Positions 18,566-25,601 of a DNA stretch of 64,000 bases are shown here, one piece after another. This stretch comes from CAVQBP01 sp963710745. Its GTDB lineage: Bacteria; Bacteroidota; Ignavibacteria; Ignavibacteriales; Ignavibacteriaceae. The position numbers and the translations under genes are program-made. The stretch covers positions 186,001 to 250,000 of the forward strand of contig CAVQBP010000002.1 in NCBI GenBank assembly GCA_963710745.1, in the 5' to 3' direction. The notes below the pieces were generated by a model. That model was not told the DNA's origin, did not search any database, and saw nothing but the letters and a program-made list of their open reading frames with translations. Numbering within the stretch: position 1 is the stretch's first letter; each line of letters begins with the position of its first letter.

Positions 18566-18875
18566 TCTGATTCCCGTTTCCGCCTGTATTTCCACTGCCG
18601 CTCTTCCCGCCGCGATTTCTCTGCATATGTCTTCTCTGAGCATTTTCGAAACTCATTCCTTTAACCCGCTGATCGCAAATACCATCACCGTCTTTATCAA
18701 TAAAGGCATCCTTCTTCCCTCTTCTTCTGCCCGTATCCTCACCTTTCTTTTCTCCTATTTGATTTGACTGCTCAATATTATTTTGATTCTGGTTTGTACC
18801 GAGAGAATCGGGGGGAGCAGAATATGCAAGTGTATAATAAAATATTGTTATGATAAAAATTATTAATAGTTTCAT
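18555..18875 (-). CDS. Small secreted protein with a DKDGDGICD motif
   Basis: 106 residues. A signal peptide (about 1-19) is followed by a charged region rich in Gly, Arg, Gln and Asn containing FIDKDGDGICDQRVKGM, and a Gly/Asn tail. The D-x-DGDG-x-CD motif matches the DVNGDGVCDN of the gene at 13295-13720, and basic Gly-rich tails are common to both, so they look like distant members of one group. A strong GGAGG lies at 18882-18886. The promoter and upstream sites mirror those of the other gene. The beta-barrel gene overlaps its end. A role in envelope metal or stress response is an inference. Confidence 0.78.
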   Translation of the reverse strand: MKLLIIFIITIFYYTLAYSAPPDSLGTNQNQNNIEQSNQIGEKKGEDTGRRRGKKDAFIDKDGDGICDQRVKGMSFENAQRRHMQRNRGGKSGSGNTGGNGNQNGK

Positions 18876-18898
18876 ATGTTTTCCTCCGGCTGTAAATG

Positions 18899-18914
18899 TT
18901 CAAATCGAGTGCCG
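18899..18914 (-). promoter_or_regulatory. Sigma-54-like -24/-12 promoter
   Basis: Minus-strand sequence CGGCACTCGATTTGAA, the same GGCAC-N5-TTGA layout as at 13768-13783, again with GA where sigma-54 promoters have GC. The -12 element is 25 bases before the ATG at 18875, which predicts a leader of only about 13 bases including the GGAGG. Confidence 0.55.
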
Positions 18915-18962
18915 GAAAAAAGCTTATTTTTATTTCTTATTTTGATTTGATATTAAGTAATG

Positions 18963-18997
18963 CGACTTTTAAGGCGGGTTTAACGACATATTCGTCG
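18963..18997. promoter_or_regulatory. Paired CGAC-N6-GTCG-type sites (second copy)
   Basis: CGAC-N6-GGCG at 18963-18976 and CGAC-N6-GTCG at 18984-18997, 21 bases apart, starting about 63 and 84 bases upstream of the -12 element at 18900. Spacing, order (degenerate site near the promoter, perfect site farther away) and the intervening AAGG...GTTT bases all resemble the copy at 13834-13870. Confidence 0.6.
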
Positions 18998-19019
18998 AAG
19001 TTAAATTTAATATAATAAA

Positions 19020-19036
19020 TCCCGCTTGCAACGGGA
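19020..19036 (-). terminator. Small hairpin after the distal sHSP gene
   Basis: On the minus strand TCCCG-TTGCAAG-CGGGA is followed by TTTATT. Together with the longer hairpin at 19047-19079 it should end the heat-shock transcript before the control region of the next leftward gene. Confidence 0.5.
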
Positions 19037-19046
19037 ATTAAACAGC

Positions 19047-19079
19047 AAGTGCCAGTCACATTGTTGGTGGCCGGCACTT
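19047..19079 (-). terminator. 13-bp hairpin after the distal sHSP gene
   Basis: AAGTGCC at 19047-19053 pairs with GGCACTT at 19073-19079; the stem extends inward to 13 pairs with one mismatch and one G-T pair around a 7-base loop. It is 23 bases after the sHSP stop at 19102. No T-run follows directly. Confidence 0.5.
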
Positions 19080-19101
19080 ATAATATATAAAACAAATCAA
19101 A

Positions 19102-19500
19102 TTATTTAACGTTGATTGCTCTCGGTTTAATTCGATCGTGTTTTGGTAATGTTATAACCAGTTGTCCGTTTTCATATTTAGCATCTATCTTAGATTCATC
19201 AATACTATTGGAAATCTTAAATTTCCTGAAATAATTTCCAACACCGGCTTCATTCAAGATATATTTTCTATTAACAGCTTCATCATAATTTATTTTACCG
19301 AATATAGTTAATGCACCTTCTTCCAGTTTAAGCTTAACATCATCTTTTGAAACTCCCGGCATATTTGCAGCAAGAACAAAATCGTCGTTAGTTTCATAAA
19401 TGTTTACATAAGGTGCAAATACAGCTTCTTTCTCAAAGATATCTTCTAAAGAGACATTTTCCTGCTCTTTTACATCTAATGTTTCTTTATTCTCAGTCAT
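19102..19500 (-). CDS. Hsp20/alpha-crystallin small heat-shock protein
   Basis: 132 residues with an alpha-crystallin domain: DFVLAANMPGVSKDDVKLKL, the ALTIFGKI strand, and ENGQLVITLPK before the C-terminal IKPRAINVK. Holds unfolding proteins for refolding by DnaK. A GGAGT lies 10 bases before the ATG. It is 100 bases downstream of dnaK with a hairpin between them, so it may be read partly from the dnaK promoter region. It differs clearly from the other sHSP at 21602-22036, so the two are not a recent duplication. Confidence 0.92.
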   Translation of the reverse strand: MTENKETLDVKEQENVSLEDIFEKEAVFAPYVNIYETNDDFVLAANMPGVSKDDVKLKLEEGALTIFGKINYDEAVNRKYILNEAGVGNYFRKFKISNSIDESKIDAKYENGQLVITLPKHDRIKPRAINVK

Positions 19501-19572
19501 TTTATTACTCCGTTTTTTATTTTATTATTTTATTGTTTACAAAAATTTTTAGATTGAATTATATTTTAAAGC

Positions 19573-19593
19573 GGGCGAATTAAAATTCCGCCC
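19573..19593 (-). terminator. Hairpin between dnaK and the distal sHSP gene
   Basis: Minus-strand GGGCGGAATT...AATTCGCCC (19573-19593) is followed by GCTTTAAAATAT. It lies 9 bases after the dnaK stop. It could terminate or attenuate the transcript so that the distal sHSP is made in a different amount. Confidence 0.5.
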
Positions 19594-19602
19594 TGCAAGA
19601 AT

Positions 19603-21546
19603 TTATTTTTTATCTTTATCTTTATTCTCATCATCTACAACTTCATATGATGCATCCTGAGCTTCTTCTTTACCATCACCTTTACCTTGCTGTGCTTCCT
19701 GCTGGGGACCAGCCTTCTGCTGACCTTCCTGCTGCTGTTGACCGCCGGTTTGTGAGTAAAGATTAGAAGCTATTTCATTCCATTCTTTACTGAGAGATTC
19801 CGTAGCAGATTTCATCTGATCGGTATTGTTGGATGTAATTGCATCTTCAACTTTTTTGATTTCTGCTTCAAGCTTTGATTTACTATCGGCAGGTATTTTA
19901 TCTTTCATTTCGTCAATTTGTTTCTTAGTCTGGAAAACTAAGCTTTCAGCCTGATTCTTTGTTTCGATATTTTCTTTTTTCTTCTTATCTTCAGCAGCAT
20001 GCTCTTTAGCATCATTCTTCATTTTATCAATTTCATCCGACGATAAACCGCTGGAAGAAGTAATTCTTATGCTTTGTTCTTTACTTGTAGCTTTATCCTT
20101 AGCACCGACATGCATAATACCGTTAGCGTCGATATCAAAAGTTACCTCAATCTGAGGTATTCCTCTGGGCGCAGGTGGAATTCCATCCAGGTGAAATCTT
20201 CCTAAAGTTCTGTTATCAGCAGCCATCGGACGTTCACCCTGCAGTACATGTATCTCAACTGAAGGCTGGCTATCGGATGCAGTAGAGAATATTTCACTTT
20301 TCTTTGTAGGTATTGTTGTATTAGCATCGATCAGTTTTGTCATTACACCGCCAAGTGTTTCGATACCTAAAGAAAGCGGAGTTACGTCAAGTAATAATAC
20401 ATCCTTTACGTCACCGGTTAATACACCGCCCTGGATTGCCGCACCAACTGCTACAACTTCATCCGGATTAACGCCTTTATGCGGCTCTCTCCCGAATAAA
20501 TTTTTAACCAGCTCCTGTACCATAGGAATTCTTGTAGATCCGCCTACCAGGATAACTTCGTTTATCTCGGACTGGGATACACCGGCATCTTTTATGGCTT
20601 GTTCACAAGGCACTTTTGTCCTTTGAACCAGGTTATCAATCAACTGTTCAAATTTTGACCTTGTTAAATTTATATTTAGGTGTTTCGGACCATCCTGGGT
20701 TGCAGTAATAAACGGCAAATTAACATCTGTAGTAGAAGATGATGATAATTCTATTTTAGCCTTCTCTGCTGCTTCTTTTAATCTCTGCAATGCCATAGGA
20801 TCTTTTCTTAAGTCGATACCTTCCTGTTTTTTAAATTCATCAGCCAGAAAATCGATTACTATCTGATCAAAATCATCACCACCTAGGTGAGTATCGCCAT
20901 TAGTAGATTTTACCTCAAAAACACCCTCACCTAATTGAAGAATGGAAATATCAAATGTACCGCCTCCCAAATCGTATACAGCAACCGTATGGTCCGATGT
21001 TTTTTTATCAAGACCGTACGCAAGTGCTGCGGCTGTCGGTTCATTTATAATTCTTCTTACTTTTAAACCTGCTATTTCTCCGGCATCTTTGGTTGCCTGG
21101 CGCTGCGAATCGTTAAAATATGCCGGAACAGTAATAACTGCTTCAGTAACTTCCTGTCCCAGATATTCTTCTGCAGTTTTTTTCATTTTCTGAAGAATCA
21201 TCGCACTGATTTCCGGCGGAGAATATACTCTGTCATTTACCTTAACCCTCGCGGATCCGCCGTCTCCTGAAATTACTTCGTAAGGTACTTTATGCTTCTC
21301 TGAGTCAACTTCATTTAATAACCTTCCCATAAAACGCTTTATTGAGAAGATTGTATTTTTAGGATTAGTTATTGCCTGTCTTTTTGCAGGCTGCCCAACT
21401 AGCCTTTCGCCGCTTTTTGTAAAGGCAACAACCGAAGGTGTGGTTCTTCCGCCTTCAGCATTAGGTATTACAACCGGATCATTTCCTTCCATCACAGCTA
21501 CGCATGAATTTGTAGTTCCTAAGTCAATTCCTATTATCTTTCCCAT
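19603..21546 (-). CDS. dnaK: Chaperone protein DnaK (Hsp70)
   Basis: 647 residues, full length. ATPase start GIDLGTTNSCVAVMEG; phosphate and adenosine motifs VAVYDLGGGTFDISIL and VILVGGSTRIPMVQ; linker DVLLLDVTPLSLGIETLGG; substrate-binding domain to about residue 600; then a Gln/Gly-rich disordered tail ending in Asp/Lys-rich sequence with YEVVDDE. It refolds proteins in cycles with DnaJ and GrpE, whose genes are not here. It sits between two sHSP genes on the same strand, 55 bases after the upstream sHSP, which makes a compact heat-shock cluster under one control region at 22088-22241. Confidence 0.99.
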   Translation of the reverse strand: MGKIIGIDLGTTNSCVAVMEGNDPVVIPNAEGGRTTPSVVAFTKSGERLVGQPAKRQAITNPKNTIFSIKRFMGRLLNEVDSEKHKVPYEVISGDGGSARVKVNDRVYSPPEISAMILQKMKKTAEEYLGQEVTEAVITVPAYFNDSQRQATKDAGEIAGLKVRRIINEPTAAALAYGLDKKTSDHTVAVYDLGGGTFDISILQLGEGVFEVKSTNGDTHLGGDDFDQIVIDFLADEFKKQEGIDLRKDPMALQRLKEAAEKAKIELSSSSTTDVNLPFITATQDGPKHLNINLTRSKFEQLIDNLVQRTKVPCEQAIKDAGVSQSEINEVILVGGSTRIPMVQELVKNLFGREPHKGVNPDEVVAVGAAIQGGVLTGDVKDVLLLDVTPLSLGIETLGGVMTKLIDANTTIPTKKSEIFSTASDSQPSVEIHVLQGERPMAADNRTLGRFHLDGIPPAPRGIPQIEVTFDIDANGIMHVGAKDKATSKEQSIRITSSSGLSSDEIDKMKNDAKEHAAEDKKKKENIETKNQAESLVFQTKKQIDEMKDKIPADSKSKLEAEIKKVEDAITSNNTDQMKSATESLSKEWNEIASNLYSQTGGQQQQEGQQKAGPQQEAQQGKGDGKEEAQDASYEVVDDENKDKDKK

Positions 21547-21601
21547 TAAAGTCTCCTGTTATTTTAAGTTTATAAATTAAGATTATTGAATTCCAAAAAA
21601 A

Positions 21602-22036
21602 TTATTTAACATTTATTAATCTTCCCGACACGTTTTTTTCTGTTATTTTTTCAATTACTACTTTCAATATTCCATCTTCACATTTTGCATCAATTGTATC
21701 GGGATTTATTTCACCCGGAATTGTAAAGCTTCTGGTGAAAGAGCCGTACGTTCTTTCTGTTCTAAAAAAGCTTAAATCTTTTTCTTTCCTTTCACTCTTT
21801 TTTTCACCGCTGATAGACAGAATATTGTCGTTTAATGTAATCTTTATATCATTCTTTTTTATACCCGGCAGTTCCGAATCAACATAAATATTTTTTTCAT
21901 CCTCAGAAATATCTATTTTTGGATAAAAAGATTCTTCATATTCTGAATTAAAATCAGGAAATGTATTCAACAAACTTTGAATTTTATCATCAAAATTTTC
22001 TAATTCTTTAAAAGGTTCATATTTAATTAGTGTCAT
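21602..22036 (-). CDS. Hsp20/alpha-crystallin small heat-shock protein
   Basis: 144 residues, with an N-terminal MTLIKYEPFKELENF typical of class A bacterial sHSPs, the core IYVDSELPGIKKNDIKITLN, the conserved RTYGSFTRSFTIPGEI and ENGILKV-like CEDGILKVVIEK near the end. First gene of the leftward sHSP-dnaK-sHSP cluster. A GGAGA lies about 9 bases before the ATG. The divergent region between it and birA carries several TGAC/GTCA inverted repeats. Confidence 0.94.
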   Translation of the reverse strand: MTLIKYEPFKELENFDDKIQSLLNTFPDFNSEYEESFYPKIDISEDEKNIYVDSELPGIKKNDIKITLNDNILSISGEKKSERKEKDLSFFRTERTYGSFTRSFTIPGEINPDTIDAKCEDGILKVVIEKITEKNVSGRLINVK

Positions 22037-22087
22037 TTTATCATCTCCTAATGTTTTATTACTTTAAATAAAACTTTATCTATGATT

Positions 22088-22108
22088 AACAATGATTATG
22101 CCATTGTT
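22088..22108. promoter_or_regulatory. Perfect inverted repeat in the sHSP leader
   Basis: AACAATG-N7-CATTGTT, 52 bases before the sHSP start. If transcription begins near 22172 this falls in the 5' leader and could form a hairpin; it could equally be an operator. Confidence 0.4.
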
Positions 22109-22167
22109 ATAATAAGCTTATAAATTATTATATTATAATAAGTTATGCGTTTTTATAAATTGTTTTT

Positions 22168-22207
22168 TGTATGACGATTATTGTCATACATACTGCCTTT
22201 TTGTCAA
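22168..22207 (-). promoter_or_regulatory. Candidate heat-shock promoter overlapped by a perfect operator-like repeat
   Basis: On the minus strand TTGACA (22202-22207), a 17-base spacer and ACAATA (22179-22184) resemble -35 and -10 boxes. The -10 lies inside TGTATGAC-N7-GTCATACA (22168-22190), an 8-bp perfect inverted repeat. The geometry (arms of 7-8 with a 7-base spacer) is like that of the HspR box, but the sequence is neither HAIR nor CIRCE. Confidence 0.5.
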
Positions 22208-22220
22208 TGTTTATAAATAA

Positions 22221-22241
22221 AATGACAATTACTATGTCATT
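22221..22241. promoter_or_regulatory. Second TGAC/GTCA inverted repeat
   Basis: AATGAC-N9-GTCATT, upstream of the candidate -35 box and 18 bases before birA. It shares the ATGAC/GTCAT half-sites of the repeat at 22168-22190, so the same regulator may bind both and could also affect birA. Confidence 0.45.
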
Positions 22242-22258
22242 AATTAAACGGAGTAAAT

Positions 22259-23038
22259 ATGTTCAACATTGAAATTTTCGATATAAAGCTTGATACGGAA
22301 TTTGTCGGAAGAAATTTTATTTATTGCGAAGAAGTTGATTCAACTAATTCAGTTCTGTTTGATAAGTCGAACAAGTTTAATCAAAACGGTACGGTTTTAT
22401 TAGCCGAAAAACAAACCAAAGGTAAAGGCAGGAAAGACAGGGTCTGGTATAGCGCGAAAGATCAAAACCTTACTTTTTCAATATTATTAAACAATAAAAA
22501 ATATTTAAGCGTTAATCCTAACATGATAAATTTCGGAACTTCACTTGCAGTTGCACTTTCGATTGAAAATTTGTACCAGCTTCGTGTTAATTTAAAATGG
22601 CCGAATGATGTTCTGCTAAACGGGAAAAAAGCTGCGGGAATTTTATTAGAAACTTCTTCACGCGGCACTAGGCTGGAAAAAATTGTTATAGGAATCGGAT
22701 TGAATGTGAACCAGACTTTCTTCCAGGGAAATTTTAATATTCAGCCGACTTCAATAAGAGCAGAGCTAAACCAGATAGTTGAACGGGAAAAGATTTTATC
22801 TGAGATATTAAATAATTTTGAAGAGATTATTGAAAAAATCGAAAGTGAATCAAAATGGATTTTGAATGACTGGCGGGCACATTGTAATTTGATTGGAGAT
22901 AAAATATCCATAACAGATGGAGATGTTGTAAAGTACGGAATATTTGAAGATATTGATGATGACGGATATTTGCTTCTTAAATCGGACAATAAAATTGAAA
23001 AGATTCATTTTGGGGATGTAAGTGTTTCGAACCCTTAA
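22259..23038 (+). CDS. birA: Biotin--[acetyl-CoA carboxylase] ligase BirA
   Basis: 259 residues. Attaches biotin to the carboxyl-carrier protein via biotinyl-AMP. Visible motifs: EEVDSTNSVL at the start of the domain, the biotin/AMP loop KGKGRKDRVWYS (family form GRGRxGRxW), and KWPNDVLLNGKKAAGILLE. There is no N-terminal helix-turn-helix, so this is the ligase-only form and cannot be a biotin repressor. GGAG lies 9 bases before the ATG. It is divergent from the sHSP gene and 100 bases before coaX, with accD on the opposite strand nearby. Confidence 0.95.
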   Translation: MFNIEIFDIKLDTEFVGRNFIYCEEVDSTNSVLFDKSNKFNQNGTVLLAEKQTKGKGRKDRVWYSAKDQNLTFSILLNNKKYLSVNPNMINFGTSLAVALSIENLYQLRVNLKWPNDVLLNGKKAAGILLETSSRGTRLEKIVIGIGLNVNQTFFQGNFNIQPTSIRAELNQIVEREKILSEILNNFEEIIEKIESESKWILNDWRAHCNLIGDKISITDGDVVKYGIFEDIDDDGYLLLKSDNKIEKIHFGDVSVSNP

Positions 23039-23045
23039 AATAGTA

Positions 23046-23111
23046 TAGTGAAATGATGGAATTTTGGAATAATTGAACAAGATAGAATGTAAATATTCCA
23101 TTTCTACACTA
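23046..23111. repeat. Imperfect palindrome with GGAATA/TATTCC between birA and coaX
   Basis: TAGTG at 23046-23050 pairs with CACTA at 23107-23111, and inside them AAATGATGGAAT faces ATATTCCATTT. The element starts 8 bases after the birA stop. It resembles the GGAATA/TATTCC-bounded palindromes at 27099-27175 and 48538-48612. Confidence 0.4.
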
Positions 23112-23144
23112 TTCTGAACGTTTGATAAATTCGAAAGTTTGGTT

Positions 23145-23900
23145 ATGCTTTTAGTTTGCGACATAGGAAATTCCAAATTTAAATCTGGTTTCTTCAGGGA
23201 TGAGAATATTTCTTCATTTAAGATTTATGGAGATACCGGATCATTATTAAAATTCGCTTCTGGAAAGAGAATTACTGCGGCAGCAGTTTCTTCGGTTGTT
23301 CCTGAAAAATTAAAAAGCTTTAAGAAAGAGTTTATTTCACGCTTTGATTTTAATCCGGTTGTAATTGATAAAAATTCTAAATTCAATTTAAATATTGATT
23401 ACAAAACACCCGGCACTCTTGGAATAGACAGGATCTGTTCGGCTGAAGGAGCTTTTTTTTTATTTAATTTAAAGAACAGATCTAATAAAGACACATATAT
23501 TATTTCTGTTGATTTCGGGACGGCAACAACTATAAATGTTGTAAAATATAATAGAATTTTTACCGGCGGCTTAATCCTGCCGGGAATTAATATGATGTTT
23601 AAATCATTAAAAAATGAAACTGCACAATTACCTCTGGTTAAACCATCTGAATATAAAGGCACTATTGGTAATTCTACTAAATCATCAATTGCCAGCGGTG
23701 TAATTAATGCAACGGCTGGTGCAATTAACCAGACTATCGATTATTTAAGACAACATAGTAATAAAGCTGCAATTAAAATTTATATAACGGGAGGAAATGC
23801 TAAGTCCATGCTTCCTTATCTAAAATATGAATATACTTATGAACCGGCATTAGTATTGTACGGGATAAAAGCAGTTTATGAGAATACTATTAAGAAGTGA
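23145..23900 (+). CDS. coaX: Type III pantothenate kinase CoaX
   Basis: About 251 residues. Phosphorylates pantothenate, the first step of CoA synthesis. Motifs: LLVCDIGNSKFKSGFF (phosphate loop, with Ser where DIGNT is common), TPGTLGIDRICSAEGA (the GxDR element), VDFGTATTINVV and GGLILPGINMMFKSL. The ATG at 23145 is chosen because it puts the phosphate-binding loop directly at the N-terminus, as in the family; an in-frame TTG at 23139 is possible. Its 3' end overlaps panC on the other strand by 11 bases, so the two pantothenate genes converge tail to tail. Confidence 0.95.
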   Translation: MLLVCDIGNSKFKSGFFRDENISSFKIYGDTGSLLKFASGKRITAAAVSSVVPEKLKSFKKEFISRFDFNPVVIDKNSKFNLNIDYKTPGTLGIDRICSAEGAFFLFNLKNRSNKDTYIISVDFGTATTINVVKYNRIFTGGLILPGINMMFKSLKNETAQLPLVKPSEYKGTIGNSTKSSIASGVINATAGAINQTIDYLRQHSNKAAIKIYITGGNAKSMLPYLKYEYTYEPALVLYGIKAVYENTIKK

Positions 23901-24747
23901 TTTTTATTTTAATATTATCTATTAACCTGGTAGAACCGATTTTACAAGCAATAAGTATATAATATTCTTTCCCGGGTTCAATCTTATCCGAAACTGCAAA
24001 TGAATCTGCTTCAACAATTTCAACATAATCAGGATTCGATGTTTTTACTTTGTAAATTACATCTTTCATTTCTGAAATAACTGCTTTAGTTTTCCTTTCC
24101 CCTTCTTCGATAATATGTTTTGCCAGAATTAAAGCTTTATAAAGAACTAAAGCATCTTTTCTTTCTTCGGAAGACAGATACGAATTCCTGGAACTCATTG
24201 CCAATCCGTCTTTTTCTCTAATGATTGAGCAAACCTCGATTTCAACATCAAGTTTCAGATCAGAAACCATTCTTTTAATAATTGCAGACTGCTGAGCATC
24301 TTTCTGCCCAAAAAAAGCCAGGTCAGGTTTTACACTGTTTAGCAGTATAGATACGATAGTAGCGACTCCCTTAAAGTGTGACGGCCGGAATTTCCCTTCC
24401 AGAACTTTCGACAATTCTTCTACTTCAATATAAGTCTGGAAATTTCCGCCGTATATTTCCTTTTCAGAAGGAAGGAATAAAGCATCGACTTTATTTTGTA
24501 TAAGGAATTTTTTATCTCTCTCAATATCACGGGGATATTTGCTGAAATCTTCATTTGGAGCAAATTGAGTAGGATTAACAAAAATAGATACTGCTGTAAA
24601 GTCACATTTAGATTTCGATTTTTCAATTAAAGATAAATGACCCCGATGAAGAAACCCCATTGTAGGCACCAAGCCGATCGATTTTTTCTCCAGCCTGGTT
24701 TGACCGGAAAGCTGATGCATCTCCCTGATAGAATTAATTATCTTGAT
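23890..24747 (-). CDS. panC: Pantothenate synthetase PanC, apparently starting at ATC
   Basis: Joins pantoate and beta-alanine with ATP. Motifs: IGLVPTMGFLHRGHLSLIEK (HIGH-type site), VNPTQFAPNEDFSKYPRD, FFGQKDAQQSAIIKRM and AMSSRNSYLSSEER. The first ATG (24720) is preceded immediately by AGGGAG, too close for a ribosome-binding site, and leaves out the usual N-terminus. The frame upstream reads IKIINSIRE before that Met, exactly the usual PanC beginning, from an ATC at 24745-24747. A TGAGG overlapping the accD stop lies 7 bases before it. The start is therefore placed at the ATC, or the ATG was lost by mutation or error. Confidence 0.93.
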   Translation of the reverse strand: MKIINSIREMHQLSGQTRLEKKSIGLVPTMGFLHRGHLSLIEKSKSKCDFTAVSIFVNPTQFAPNEDFSKYPRDIERDKKFLIQNKVDALFLPSEKEIYGGNFQTYIEVEELSKVLEGKFRPSHFKGVATIVSILLNSVKPDLAFFGQKDAQQSAIIKRMVSDLKLDVEIEVCSIIREKDGLAMSSRNSYLSSEERKDALVLYKALILAKHIIEEGERKTKAVISEMKDVIYKVKTSNPDYVEIVEADSFAVSDKIEPGKEYYILIACKIGSTRLIDNIKIKITS

Positions 24748-24755
24748 GGAACGCC

Positions 24756-25595
24756 TCAGGTCATGAATGTAATTAAATTAAAGATTGTATCTTTAAGTTC
24801 TTTGCGCGGAGTAATAATATCAACAAAACCATGTTCAAGTAAAAATTCAGACCTCTGAAAACCTTCCGGTAAATCTTTACCGATAGTCTGCTTGATTACT
24901 CTGGGCCCGGCAAATCCGATTAAAGCTTTAGGTTCGGCAATATGTACATCGCCAAGCATAGCATAGCTGGCAGTTGTGCCGCCGGTAGTCGGATCAGTCA
25001 GCAATGAAATATAAGGGATCTTAGCCTCGGCAAGTCTTGCAAGCCTGGCACTTGTTTTTGCCATCTGCATTAAAGAAAAAGCTCCTTCCATCATACGAGC
25101 GCCGCCGCTTGCCGAAACAATTATAAGAGGCATTTTACTTTTATAGGCTTTATCAATCAGTCTTGCAATCTTCTCCCCTACTACCGATCCCATGCTTCCG
25201 CCGATAAATTTAAAATCCATACAGCCGAAAGCAACATCAACATTATTTATCTTTCCGGTTCCTGTTTTTACAGCGTCATTAAGACCTAACTTTTTAATAG
25301 TTTCCTGAATTCTTAGGGTATATTTTTTTGTATCCGTAAATTCAAGCGGATCGGCAGATCTCATCTTCTTGTCCATCTCTTTAAATGAACCTTTATCAAG
25401 GATTATTTCAATATATTCATTACTGCCAATGCGAAAATGGTATCCGCATTTCAAGCATGTCCATAAATTTGATTCCAATTGCTTTTTATGAATAATCTCA
25501 CCGCAGCTTGGGCATTTTTCCCATAATCCGTCCGGAAGATCTTTTTTCTGCGAATCGGGAGAAATATTTTCTTTTGAACGGGTAAACCAGGCCAT
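24756..25595 (-). CDS. accD: Acetyl-CoA carboxylase carboxyltransferase subunit beta
   Basis: 279 residues. Transfers the carboxyl group from biotin to acetyl-CoA, making malonyl-CoA for fatty acids. It has the N-terminal four-Cys zinc ribbon (CPSCG, then CLKCG) and the carboxyltransferase core with VSASGGARMMEGAFSLMQM and LLTDPTTGGTTASYAMLGD. Length is as expected. The stop codon is 8 bases before the proposed panC start, and the gene begins 6 bases after the stop of the DUF1573 gene, so it belongs to the leftward operon tsaB-DUF1573-accD-panC. Confidence 0.97.
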   Translation of the reverse strand: MAWFTRSKENISPDSQKKDLPDGLWEKCPSCGEIIHKKQLESNLWTCLKCGYHFRIGSNEYIEIILDKGSFKEMDKKMRSADPLEFTDTKKYTLRIQETIKKLGLNDAVKTGTGKINNVDVAFGCMDFKFIGGSMGSVVGEKIARLIDKAYKSKMPLIIVSASGGARMMEGAFSLMQMAKTSARLARLAEAKIPYISLLTDPTTGGTTASYAMLGDVHIAEPKALIGFAGPRVIKQTIGKDLPEGFQRSEFLLEHGFVDIITPRKELKDTIFNLITFMT

Positions 25596-25601
25596 TAATT
25601 T

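Noticed and set aside
18555..18643. Upstream extension of the beta-barrel protein to 18643
   Set aside because: The first 26 residues of that frame overlap the coding end of the secreted gene, and the start at 18565 directly precedes a good signal peptide.
22088..22241. CIRCE element or HspR (HAIR) box before the heat-shock genes
   Set aside because: Neither TTAGCACTC-N9-GAGTGCTAA nor CTTGAGT-N7-ACTCAAG is present; the repeats found have a different sequence.
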